Of a DNA stretch of 64,000 nucleotides, positions 1-10,569 are shown piece by piece. This DNA comes from Talpa occidentalis (Eukaryota; Chordata; Mammalia; Eulipotyphla; Talpidae). Each line of letters opens with the position of its first letter. Position 1 is the first letter of the stretch. Below the pieces are notes generated by a model. It worked only from the letters and a program-made list of their open reading frames with translations, was not told the DNA's origin and did not search any database. The stretch lies in the NCBI RefSeq assembly GCF_014898055.3, contig NW_023604295.1:93139591-93203590 (forward strand), in the 5' to 3' direction. A program made the translations under genes and the position numbers.

Positions 1-938
1 CTTAAAGAGAAGTGTGATTTTAGGCTCTGCTAAAACAAGTATAAAAAAGAAATTTCTTTTTTTTCAGGCTGCTTCATAAACAAAACATGAGCTTACCCAG
101 CACTGCCCAGATGCCAGACATCTGTCACTTCACAGATGTCCCTTCAATAACTTCCCAAACAATGTTGCTCCTTTCCAACCCACAAGGAAAATGAGCCCAC
201 ATTGATTTCTGCCAGTGTCTGGGGATAGACTTTACTGCCTAAAAGTCAGAATAGTAATTATAATTTACCTAAGAGTGATTTTATATGCTTATGAATTTGC
301 AACACAAATCTACATATTGGATACTTTAAAAGTAAATCACTGCAGCAGAACACTAGCTTTGTCTGTATATTAGTGCATTGATGGTTTTGTGAAACCTTTT
401 CTTTGTTAAATTTTCAGTTCATGAAATCATAGTGTTAATATACAAAACAATAATCATCTTAACTTTTAGTCACAAGAAGCTGAGCTAGTTAACCATTTAC
501 AAAGAAAATAATGCTCATATTATTTTCAGGTCTGAAATAATGGGCTTGATTCATTAAAGAAAACTTAAATCACCAAATATAGAAAAAGCAATCTGCCTTG
601 CAAAATGCTTTTCTCAGCTCGTTTGTAGTTATTCAGATACTTTTTCCACTTAAAAAAATAAAATATTTTTCCATAGGTTGTGTTCACAGTGATTATGCAT
701 TCTCTGAATACCACTGTCTTTAAGTTTCTAGAAACAAGAAGATGCAGTTCTGAGTATGTAAGTGTGTATGCTGATTTTCTATGAAATATAAATATTAATC
801 ACAAATCAGATATGGAGAAAATTAAATATGAGTATGTATATGGAAAGAAACTGTGGTTGTTTAAAGATACCCATGGGTAAAATGATAGCTATTCATATTT
901 TATATATGCATGCCACTATCAGTTTTAGAATATAAACT
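1..938. other. AT-rich unique flank
   Basis: No gene, recent repeat or RNA gene is visible. The stretch is AT-rich, with stop codons in all frames, and ends at the target-site duplication of the LINE-1 insertion. Confidence 0.5.
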
Positions 939-954
939 AACACTACGGATTCTT
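939..954. repeat. LINE-1 target-site duplication, left copy
   Basis: AACACTACGGATTCTT is identical to 3690-3705. The final T residues merge with the T-run of the element's outer poly(A), so the exact boundary is uncertain by a base or two. Confidence 0.93.
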
Positions 955-963
955 TTTTTTTTT

Positions 964-1217
964 CTTTCATTATTTAATAATTTTATCAGCTTATATGTGC
1001 AGGCATATTGGATGTCAATATATCACACACATGCATTCATGGGGGGCAAGGGTAGTTTTTTTTTTCCTTCGACTTGTTAAAGGGAAGGTATACACAGTAT
1101 AACAAATTTCAACATCTAATTGTAAGTAGTACACATTATTTTATAATTTATTTTCACAATTAATATTTGCTTCCTCAGGGTCATCATTAACCTTTAAGTA
1201 ATATTTCCATACATTTG
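964..1217 (-). other. 3'-transduced segment carried by the LINE-1
   Basis: About 254 bases of non-LINE DNA lie between the element's own poly(A) and a second poly(A), both inside the target-site duplication. On the minus strand an ATTAAA lies about 10-15 bases before the outer A-tract, so the source transcript probably read through its own weak signal and was cleaved downstream. The segment should match the flank of the parent LINE-1 elsewhere in the genome. Confidence 0.8.
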
Positions 1218-1403
1218 TTTTTTTTTTTTAAATAATAAATTTTATTTTTATATTCCCCCATACAATTGCAAAAGCCCCATTCTGACCCCAATCCTTCCCT
1301 TCCCGCCCCCCACCCCCCAAAAAGTGTCTCTGGTTCATAGTTTTTTGTTGATTTTGATTTTCACTTTCTTATATTCATTTTCCTGGTCCCTTATTTAAGT
1401 TTT

Positions 1404-2945
1404 CTAGATTCCTGCTATGAGTGAGACCATCCGGTATTTTTCTTTTTCTTTTTGGCTTATTTCACTGAGCATGATCCCTTCCAGCGCCATCCATGTTGCT
1501 GCAAATTGCATGTGTTTATCTTTTTTGAATGCTGAGTAATATTCCATGGTATATATGTACCACATCTTCTTGATCCAGTCATCTATTTTTGGGCATTTGG
1601 GTTGTTTCCAAAGCTTAGCTATTGTAAATAGTGCTGCTATAAACATAGGGGTGCAGGTGTTCTTTGGAATTGATGTTTCTGTGTCCTTTGGGTAAATACC
1701 TAGGAGTGGAATTGCTGGATCATATGGAAGCTCTATGTTTAGTAGGTCCAGAAATCTCCACACAGCTCTCCACAGTGGTTGGACCAGTTTGCACTCCCAC
1801 CAACAGTGCAGAAGAGTTCCTTTTTCTCCACACCCTTGCCAACATTTGTTGTTGCTAGTTTTTTTAATATGTGCCATTCTCACTGGTGTGAGATGGTATC
1901 TCATGGTAGTTTTGATTTGCATTTCCCTGATTCCAAGTGATGTTGAACATTTTTTCATATGTCTGTTGGCCATTTGCATTTCTTCTTCAGAGAAGTTTCT
2001 TTTTAGCTCTTCTGCCCATTTTTTGACTGGATTATTTTCTTTGTTGTTGCTGAGTCTCATCAGCTCTTTGCAGATTTTTGTGATCAGTCCTTTATCATTA
2101 GTGTTGGGTGCAAAAATGTTCTCCCAGTTGGTGGGGTTTCTCTTTGTTTTTGTTATTGTCTCTTTTGCTGTGCAGAAGCTCTTTAATTTGATGTAGTCCC
2201 AGCTGTTTATCTTTGCCTTCACTATCACTGCTTTGGGTGATGTGTCTGTAAAGATGTCTTTGATGTGCAAATCCCGTAGTGTTTCGCCTATATTTCCTTC
2301 TATGTATTTTATGGTTTCAGGTCTTATGTCTAGTTCTTTAATCCATTTTGAGTTGATTTTTGTGTATGGTGTGAGGTAGTGGTCAAGCTTCATTCTTTTG
2401 CATGTAGCGACCCAGTTTTCCCAGCACCATTTATTGAACAAACTTTCTTTGCTCCAATGCATAGTCTTTGCTCCTTTGTCAAAGATTAGTTGACCATAAA
2501 TCTGTGGGTTTATTTCTGGATTTTCTATTCGATTCCATTGGTCTGTATGTCTGTTCTTGTTCCAATACCATGCAGTTTTGATGATTATGGCTTTGTAGTA
2601 TAGTTTGAAGTCTGGGAGTGTGATGCCTCCATTTCCTTCTTTTTTTTTCAGTAGAGCTTTGGCTATTCGGGGTTTTTGGTGATTCCATATGAATTTCATC
2701 AATAATTGTTCTATTTCTTTGAAGAATGACATTGAAATTTTGATTGGAATAGCATTGAATCTGTATATTGCTTTTGGTAGGATGGCCATTTTAATAATGT
2801 TTATTCTTCCAATCCATGAGCAGGGGATGTCTTTCCATTTCTTTGTGTCTTCTTCTATTTCTTTTAACAGTGTTTTATAGTTTTCTTTATATAGGTCCTT
2901 TACCTCTTTTGTTAGATTTATTCCCAAATATTTGATTTTTTTTTG
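1404..2945 (-). pseudogene. LINE-1 ORF2 C-terminal region, open but headless
   Basis: This is the downstream part of LINE-1 ORF2p, the endonuclease and reverse-transcriptase protein of LINE-1. About 510 codons are open to the natural stop at 1404. Visible landmarks are the segment beginning near [14 protein letters not shown] after the polymerase core, and the C-terminal cysteine motif [18 protein letters not shown] (about 1790-1845), which is the ORF2 zinc-knuckle-like region. The endonuclease domain is absent and the polymerase core lies inverted next door, so no functional protein can come from it. The first methionine (2927) is not a real start. The lack of frameshifts or stops over 1.5 kb means the insertion is young. 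Confidence 0.95.
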
Positions 2946-2954
2946 TTTTGATAA

Positions 2955-3689
2955 TAAAAGGGATGGTAGCCAATATTACACTAATACCAAAACCGAATAA
3001 GGACAACACAAAAAAGGAAAACTACAGGCCAATCTCCCTAATGAACACTGATGCAAAAATCCTCAATAAAATTTTAGCTATCAGAATCCAACAATGTATC
3101 CATAAGATAATTCACCACAACCAAGTTGGATTCATTCCAGGGACACAAGGATGGTTTAACATCCGAAAATCAATCAACGTTATCCAACACATCAACAAAA
3201 AGAAATATAAAAACCATATGATAATATCAATAGATGCTGAGAAAGCTTTCGACAAAGTGCAACACCCATTCATGATAAAAGCCCTTGAAATTCTTGGGAT
3301 ACAAGGAACATACCTCAACATCATAAAGGCCATCTATGACAAGCCAACAGCCAGTATCATTCTCAATGGTGAAAAGCTGAAAGCAATTCCATTAAGATCT
3401 GGAACAAGACAAGGATGTCCACTCTCACCACTGCTTTTCAATATAAAACTGGAAGTCCTAGCCAGAGCAATAAGACAAGAGAAAGACATCCAAGGAATCC
3501 AAATAGGAAAAGAAGAAGTCAAACTATCACTATTTGCAGATGATATGATAATATACATAGAGAACCCCAAAATCTCCACAGAAAAACTAATTCAACTCAT
3601 CAATCAATTCAGTAAAGTGGCAGGATACAAAATCAACACGCAAAAGTCAGTAGCCTTCCTATACACAAACAACAAATCTGAAGAAGAAG
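2955..3689 (+). pseudogene. LINE-1 ORF2 reverse-transcriptase segment, inverted
   Basis: The plus strand reads through LINE-1 ORF2p from [19 protein letters not shown] to the FADD catalytic box (3533-3544) and stops after [16 protein letters not shown] at the target-site duplication. It is the upstream part of the same element as the minus-strand ORF2 piece, flipped by twin priming. Only a short ORF2 stretch (roughly 15 codons by comparison with the usual LINE-1 order) is missing between the two pieces. The frame stays open to 3823, but everything past 3689 is unrelated flank. It has no start, endonuclease or C-terminus. Confidence 0.93.
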
Positions 3690-3705
3690 AACACTACGGA
3701 TTCTT
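3690..3705. repeat. LINE-1 target-site duplication, right copy
   Basis: AACACTACGGATTCTT is the perfect match to 939-954 and marks where the inverted 5' end of the LINE-1 meets the host flank. Confidence 0.93.
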
Positions 3706-5388
3706 ATCCTTTGATATAACATTTGGAGCTCCCACCTCTAGACTTCAGTCCCAAACTAGAATGGGAAATCCTGAAATTAACTGGCCAAGTCTCATCTCTT
3801 TTTGGCTCCCTGATATTCTGTGAATTCTCAATAACACAAAAGGATGAGAGGTTTTCTAAATACTGAGTCAGGGCAGAAATGGCAGGTTTTCCACCTCTAA
3901 CTTATGTCTTAGATGAGATTTTAGAATGCACATGTAGGTTCCTTCACTTTCTAACTTGCATGCTGTATTACAGAAAATAGTGAAAAATTAGTCAAGGGAA
4001 CTAACAGAGTTTCCAAAAACCTTTGCATGATATTTTCTGCTTTTCCTTTTACAAAATTAATGACACCATGTCCTTGACTTGTTTAATGTTATTAAAAAGA
4101 AAATCTTACACATGTGAAGACAATGTGGAAGCTTGACACATATAAAGATAAACAGATGAAACAGATCAACAGGTTGATGGTGTGTGTCTCAGATTGAATT
4201 GATGGGACTGCTTCTCCTTCGAGTGTCTTGGTCAGGTTTTTTCCCCAGAGCTCTTAAAACCAACTATCTATCAAACTCTGACTCAAGCAAAGACTGTTTT
4301 CTCATTTGCCTATGAAGAAAATTTCCAACTTTTGAATGTTCCACCTGCCTTAAAAATTAGTTGATTTAATAATTGGTGATTTATCTTTGGGAATTCTCTC
4401 AGACCATCTTATATATAGCATTTTTAGATACCCTTCCTCTTTTGATCTTATCTTAGGAAGTTTGAGGGGTGATTACAGACTTACAATCAAATACAGCCAG
4501 ATGGACATGTACTCATGGACATACTGACCAAATAAGTTTTTGAATGATTGTTATATTAAGTAGTTAATATTTCACATATGAGTAATTAGAGAATGTTGTT
4601 ATAGAAAATGAATGGGAGGGGGTTTTAAAATGTATTTATAACTGAAAAAGTTTCTCTGTGTCATTACTAGTACCGACAGATATTTTATAAGAAGTCAATC
4701 AATGCTTTTAAAATATTACATTATTAATGTTCCTAATATAACAACATTTGAGGTAATATATATATGAAGATACTTTATTTAATGGATGAAACTAATAGCA
4801 AATGCTGCTTGCAAGTTAATGAAATATTAAACATTCCTGGAGTATTTGAAATATGAAACTAAACTACATCATCACTTGGTTGTTATGAGACACATCACAA
4901 AGTATGGGTAGGTGGTTTTATTCAAAGTTCTCAGCAACAGGAAATAGCTGGTCTTCTTTCTGTCATTATACATACCCTGCTTGGATACATTACCATTTTA
5001 ATGACAAAAAAGTTAGTTTCAAGATAATATCGTATTCATTTTACACATCCCCAATACCTAGCTGAATTTTGCACATATTTTACACACAATATATTTTTAT
5101 ATTTAATTATACTGTGAAGATTAAAATTATACATTATTCCTATCAATAGCCATTTAAGATGCATTCCACATAAATCATGTTTACTAGTAATGGTCCAATG
5201 AGCTATGGTTGGTTTGTCTTTCTAGAGGAAAACTGTAGATTTTTTTTTGTTGTTGTTATAAATGGTGATAAAGGTTTTCTGTATCTGAGCATTATGCAGT
5301 TATCTCTTTGGGGTGTCTAATTTTATTATAATCACTCTTCAGCTCATTTTAGTGAATATTCATATTTACTATCAAAAACTGGTCTTTA
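3706..5388. other. Unique AT-rich stretch
   Basis: No gene or recent repeat is recognised. All frames are broken by frequent stops. Confidence 0.45.
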
Positions 5389-5673
5389 GGGCCTCCCCGG
5401 TGGCACAAGATGTTAAGCACAGCCCTGTGGAGATGTCCTCAGCCACTGCAACATGAGTTCGATCCCCTGTTGGCCAGGGAGCTACCCACATGGCACAGCA
5501 GACCTCTCCTATCTCGCCCACTGCTCCCCTCAGAAGAGTATTTTCAGTCAGTCAGCCTGTTCTGTTCCCCACTCTGTCTCTGGTGAATTCTTTCACTCCT
5601 CACACCTCTGGCCTGTACCCCAGTTCTTGTATGCATAAATAAATAAATAAATAAATAAATATTTTTTTAAAAG
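5389..5673 (+). mobile_element. tRNA-derived SINE, old type
   Basis: Full-length copy from GGGCCTCCCCGGTGGCAC to an (AAAT)n tail, with the B-box-like GAGTTCGATCCCC. The flanks (about 5374-5388 and 5672-5687) share a diverged duplication around GGTCTTTA / GATCTTTA. Confidence 0.9.
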
Positions 5674-5786
5674 AATTGATCTTTATTGCTAAGTAACTAT
5701 TAAGTTGTCTAAGTGCTTATACAATAGAGAAACCTAGATATATGCCACGCTTCAAACTTGACATCTATTCCTACTCTTATGTAATG

Positions 5787-6411
5787 TCTTAGGCAGATCA
5801 GGCTGCTATAACAAGAATGTTATAGAATAGGTGGTTTAAAAAAACAAACCTTTATTTCTCATGATTCTGGAGACTGAGAAGACCAAGAACTAGGTTCTGT
5901 TAGATTTGGTGTCTGGTAACAGCCCACTTCCTGGTCTGCAAATGACCATCACCTTATTTTTATTCTCAGATGGTGGAGAGCACAGTGAGTGGCTCATTTT
6001 ATTAAAAGGACACTCATCCCAACTGTTATGATATAACTGCCTCCAATGTACCCATCTCCAAATAACATCACATTAAGGCTTCAAAATATGAATTGCATTT
6101 CATTTTATTTTTTTAAGATTTATTTATTTATGCATATAAGAACTGGGGTATAGGCCAGAGATGTGTGGGGGGAATGAGAACATTCACTGGAGACAGAGTG
6201 GGGAACAGATCAGGCAGATCTACTGAAATACACTGCTGAGGGAGCAGTGGACATGACAGGAGAGGTCTGCTGTGCCATGTGGGTAGTTCCCTGGCTGGGG
6301 ATTGAACTCATGCTGCAGTGGCTGCAGATAGCTTCATAGGTTACATCTTAACTGCTTGTGCCACCAGGGAGGCCCCAAAATATATATTTCAGAGGAACAC
6401 ATTCAGTTCAC
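5787..6411. repeat. Ancient interspersed repeat, interrupted by a SINE
   Basis: Sequence of the type 'ggctgctataacaa ... tttatttctcatgattctggagactg ... ccatctccaaataacatcacatt ... cattcagttcacaaca' matches a widespread ancient mammalian repeat that I cannot name securely. A SINE (6114-6375) splits it and the two halves continue in order. Confidence 0.55.
6114..6375 (-). mobile_element. tRNA-derived SINE, old type
   Basis: Reverse-complement copy: T-rich AAGATTTATTTATTTATGCA at the left, GCCACCAGGGAGGCCCC at the right. It sits inside the older repeat at 5787-6411. Confidence 0.9.
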
Positions 6412-6739
6412 AACAAAAGAGTACAAAGATATAACATTTTGTCCACTTAAAAGTCTTCTCTTAAGAATAAATGCGTTACAGCTTTCTTCTAATATCACAA
6501 CTTTTAAGATAAAAATAGTCTATTTTGGTGATTATTTTAGAAAAGCTTTTTATATCAAGTTCCTAGAAATTGTCTATTAGCAACTTAATATAGTTTTTAA
6601 TTCATTTAAACACTAAGTTTCTAGGTCCTTTACTTTCAATTTTTCATGAGTATTTGGTAAAATCTAATTTAATTAAGCAAAATGACAATTTGTCATTAAT
6701 GTATTTTCAGATTTTTTTTTTTAAAGTATGTACTTCTTT

Positions 6740-7016
6740 TTTTTAAGATTTATTTATTTATTTATTTATACAAGCACTGGGTACAGTCAGAAGCTCGGGA
6801 GGGTGAGAAAATTCACCAGAGCCAGAGCGGGGAACAGAACAGGCAGACTGATGAAATACACTGCTGAGGGGAGCAGCAGGTAGCAGGAGAGGTCTGCGCC
6901 CCATGTTGGACCCTCCTCCAGTGGCCAGGGAGCAGCTGGGGATCGAACCGGCGATGCAGAGGCTGCGGGCAGCTTTGTAACCCAGTGCTCAACCGCTGCG
7001 CCATCAGGGGAGGCCC
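6740..7016 (-). mobile_element. tRNA-derived SINE, young type
   Basis: Reverse-complement copy with ACTGGGTACAGTCAGAAGC and a CpG-bearing head (GCGCCATCAGGGGAGGCCC). The flank copies of TTTCAGATTTTTT (about 6706 and 7020) may be its target duplication. If so, about 25 extra bases between the left copy and the tail are read-through 3' sequence. Confidence 0.9.
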
Positions 7017-7111
7017 TAATTTCAGATTTTTTAATGGAAATATGAAAAATACAGAATCAATAGTAAATATTCTCCTAATACTGTATAAAATGTTGTATTG
7101 TGTCACATTGT

Positions 7112-7348
7112 TTATTTTTTTTTTATTATTTTTCATAGAACTGGGGTGTGGGCCAGAGGTGTGGAGAATAAGAGGACTCACCAGAGACAGAATAGGAAGC
7201 ATAACAGGGGGATTTACTGAAATACACTGCTGAGGGGAGCAGAAGGCAAGACAGAAGAGGTCTGCTGTTTGCTCCTTGGCTTGGGATCAAACTCAGGCCA
7301 TGCAGGTAATAGTACTGAGACTTAACTCCTAAGCCATCAGGGAGGCCC
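7112..7348 (-). mobile_element. tRNA-derived SINE, old type
   Basis: Reverse-complement copy from a T-run to GCCATCAGGGAGGCCC. It is somewhat shortened internally and diverged. Confidence 0.87.
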
Positions 7349-7431
7349 ACACTGTTTAAGTTTTTTAAAATATAAAGTACTGGAAAAATTTTAATACAGT
7401 CATAAAATATTTCATAGTCCATATATTTTTA

Positions 7432-7758
7432 TTTTTTATTTATTTATATTTTATTTTATAGAGGCATGTTTTATTTATGTATTTGTTTGTTTGTTTGTTT
7501 GTTTTGTTTACACATGCACTGGGTACAGTCAGAAGCGCAGGAGGGTGAGAGAATTCACCAGAGCCAGAGCAGGGAGCAGAACAGGCAGAAGGACCGAAGT
7601 ACACTGCTGAGGGGAGCAGCGGGCGGCAGGAGAGGTCTGTGCGCCATGCGGGACTCTCCTCCGGTGGCCGGGGAGCAGCCGGGGATCGAACTGGTGCCGT
7701 AGAGGCCGCGGGCAGGTTCGCAACCCAGCGCTCAACTGCTGCGCCACCGGGGAGGCCC
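7432..7758 (-). mobile_element. tRNA-derived SINE, young type with variant 3' tail
   Basis: The body is a young, CpG-rich copy. In sense orientation the tail departs from the usual TGCTTGTATAAATAAAT: it reads TGCATGTGTAAACAAAAC, then (AAAC)n, then CATGCCTCTATAAAA. CATATATTTTTA occurs at 7420-7431 and 7763-7774 as a target duplication enclosing the extra tail, so the tail belongs to the element. The copy at 34466-34773 has the same tail. Confidence 0.92.
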
Positions 7759-7774
7759 TCTTCATATATTTTTA

Positions 7775-9817
7775 AAGATGGAAATGTGGTAGCTAAGTCA
7801 TAATTCAACTAAGTTATATAACTTTACCCTGTTTTTAGTAGTTCAGGCATTACTTAATTAATATTGGTCATGCTATTTTCTTTGTGCTTTTATTTGAAGG
7901 TTGCAGTATGTGTGAATATGAATGTTTTAATCTAGTCCTTGGAGTAAATTACCTATTCTTTGTGTTCTTATTATGTCACTTAGCTCCATTTCAAGAAACC
8001 CAAGATGTTACAAAATTCACACTACCTCTCAGAATTAAGAAAAGATTATAAAGATTTTTTCTCCAGAGAAGGAGAATGAAATAACATGACTAAATTATAG
8101 ATCATTACTTCTAGAAATGAAATGAACATATTTTATCACTGACAATTTTTGTCATGTGCTGAACACATTTAACATTATCCACAGTTTGTAACACATCACT
8201 GTACAAAGACTGCAAGTAATTGACATCATTCTTACACAATGAAGTTTCTTTTATATTACCATATTTTGTTAGACAGGGTTCAGGACCATTACAAAGGACA
8301 GTATACATTCTAAAGGGCAGGAATAAATTTAACTGGAAGTGCATGTTGAAATATGTGTTAATTTGATTTCTCACTTTTACATCACTACTATGTCTTTCTT
8401 ACTTGATGAGAGTAAGGGCAGGAGACATATTCTTGGAATCTCACATTCACTTTTTTTTAATGTCTGGAATGGAATTTCTGGCTATGTTATACATCTCTCC
8501 ACACATGAGGATGCTCATCTTCAAAATGGCACTAGTTTCTACCCTCTTTCATTTTTGTGAGGTTATCATGACTGTATCTGGCATCATTTTAAGAGCTAGA
8601 CAAACTCATTGTTTTCAAATGTGTGTCTCTAGTTAGTTTTAGGTGTTTCCAATGGTAATAATCTCAGAGGATCCCTGAGGTTAGCCAGGAGGATCCTAGG
8701 ACAATCAAAACCCTCAATACTGGACCTGCCATACCATTCCCCTGATATCCTATAGAAATAGTGGAGATTTTCTTTATAAAATAATAGGAACTAAAATAAA
8801 TATGATAAGCACTAGTTAATTCATTGGTTCTCACAATAACCTTGCAAAGTACCTGCTATTAATCTCCCCATTTTATAGACATATAGTTTTATTTTAGAAT
8901 ATATTGTGAAAATGATGCATTTGGAAAAGATAACTTTGAAAGAAAGCAAACAAGATTATTATGCCAATATCAAATATTTTATTAAAGCCCTAAGCAAGAG
9001 AAAAATTAGAGTTACAAAATGTCCGTTAACATTGAGTCACATAGATGTTACATGCCTACTCTTTCCAAGTAGCTAGATTTGATGACTTCTATGATATTTT
9101 CTTAAACCTTCTGCATTATTGAAATGTGATTTACCATAATCTAGCCCATATGGCAATTCCTCCAAGGGGATGTAATTGTATATCCCAAGATCTATAGTTG
9201 TCTGTCAGTAACAGTGGACACATAGATGAAATAAAAATAAACAATTTAATTTTGGGACATAATAGAATGTTTTTCCAAAACAAGTTTATGTTTTAATTAT
9301 TCTTTTTATAAGTTTATATGTCATAGTTCTAAAATACCTGAAGAATATCTTATTCTTTCATAACCAATCTCATTGACTTGGCTTTTGGATCCTACATAAT
9401 CAATTTCAAACTTTCTTCATGTCTTAATTTATCTATTCATTCATGCTTTTTCATGGACTTTAAAGGGCATTAAATATATAGTGACACATTGTAAAGGCAT
9501 TCTTGTTGTGAAGGGTGAAGAGTATCGTTTTATTTTACTTTTTCAACTGTAAATGCCTGAACAGATAGGTCCATGCATCTAGCTTTACATATTTTCATCT
9601 TCTAGTTTAACTATAATTGATATTAAGTAATTTTTGTGTATTCAATTATGTATTTTGTGTGCAACAAAATGTATTATATAGGTCTTGTTCCAATGATGAG
9701 GGAAATAATTATAATCAAGTTATATTAAAAACCACTTTTCTAGTGGAAATTACAATATAGAAAAGCTGAATGTGATTAGATGACATTTTAATGAAGTGTG
9801 GAATTTTGAGGAAAGCA
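7775..9817. other. Unique stretch with one MIR fragment
   Basis: Apart from the MIR fragment at 8808-8884, no repeat or gene is recognised. A minus-strand open frame at 8111-8374 has no support as a gene. Confidence 0.4.
8808..8884 (-). repeat. MIR fragment
   Basis: 'ttctcacaataaccttgcaaagtacctgc' style text followed by 'ccccattttatagac' matches the reverse complement of the 3' part of the ancient MIR SINE. Confidence 0.6.
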
Positions 9818-9833
9818 CAGCTTTCAGCTTTTC

Positions 9834-10100
9834 TTTTTTTTAAGATTTATTTATTTATACAAAAACTGGGGTACAGGCCAGAGGCACAGGAGGGTGAGAG
9901 AATTCACCAGAGACAGATTGGGGAGCAGAACAGGTGGATGGACTGAAAACACTGCTGAGGGGAGCAGCGGGCAAGACAGGAGAGGTCTGCAGAGCCATGT
10001 GGGTATCTCCCTGGTCAGCTGGGAATTGAACCTGTTCTGCAGAGTCTCTCCGCGCTGCTTCACAGTGCTGCCCTCAACTGTCTGTGCTGCCAAGAAGGTC
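9834..10100 (-). mobile_element. tRNA-derived SINE, intermediate type
   Basis: Reverse-complement copy flanked by a perfect 12-bp target duplication, CAGCTTTCAGCT (9818-9829 and 10101-10112). The head is diverged (GCTGCCAAGAAGGTC). Confidence 0.93.
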
Positions 10101-10192
10101 CAGCTTTCAGCTACTTCAAAACAAGGAGAAAAAAAAATTCACATATTCAGTTGGCGAAAGGTGAGTAGAGAAGCATTAAGAAAACCTTTTCA

Positions 10193-10499
10193 GGGCCTCC
10201 CCTGTGGCACAGTGCATTGAGTGCAGTGCTGTGAAGGTATCTGCAGCCTCTGCAGCACAGGTTCGATTCCCAGCTGTCCAGGGAGATTCCCACATGGTGC
10301 AGCCAGGGAGATTCCCACATGGTGTGGCAGACCTCTCCTGTCGCACCAGCTGCTTCCTTTGGCAGTGCTTTCAGTCTGTCTTCTTGTTCTGCTCCAGGCT
10401 CTGTCTCTGGTGAATCCTCTCACCCACCCACACCTCTGGCCTGTACCCAAGCTATTGTATAAAAATTAATCAATCAATCAATCAATCTTAAAAAAAAAA
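10193..10499 (+). mobile_element. tRNA-derived SINE with 25-bp internal duplication
   Basis: Plus-strand copy from GGGCCTCCCCTGTGGCAC to an (AATC)n then A-rich tail. The segment CCAGGGAGATTCCCACATGG is present twice, 25 bases apart (10278 and 10303), which lengthens the element. Confidence 0.9.
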
Positions 10500-10569
10500 G
10501 GAATACCTTTTTAGTAAAAAAAAGTTATGTTGAGTCATAAATTGAGAATTAACAAGGTAAAAAGGTTGA

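Larger units (their letters stand above)
955..3689 (-). mobile_element. Young LINE-1, 5' truncated and twin-primed, with 3' transduction
   Basis: The element lies between two perfect copies of the 16-mer AACACTACGGATTCTT (939-954 and 3690-3705), a classic LINE-1 target-site duplication. From the 3' end on the minus strand it has an outer poly(A) (T-run to 963), about 254 bases of non-LINE sequence (964-1217), an inner poly(A) (1218-1229), the LINE-1 3' UTR with a G-rich run (C-rich at about 1299-1318 on the plus strand), and the ORF2 C-terminal part up to about 2945. From there to 3689 the ORF2 reverse-transcriptase region runs in the opposite direction. The inverted part ends in the ORF2 stretch that normally lies just upstream of the start of the minus-strand part, as twin priming predicts. 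The plus-strand nick site reads TTCTT/ATCC, close to the LINE-1 endonuclease preference. The reading frames are undamaged, so the insertion is recent. Confidence 0.95.

Noticed and set aside
2948..3823. A 291-codon reverse-transcriptase open frame as an intact gene.
   Set aside because: It is the inverted part of a truncated LINE-1. The last 44 codons are unrelated flank beyond the target duplication, and there is no endonuclease or true start.
8111..8374. An 87-codon minus-strand open frame with cysteines.
   Set aside because: No family resemblance, and the splice-like signals inside it are weak and inconsistent in phase.
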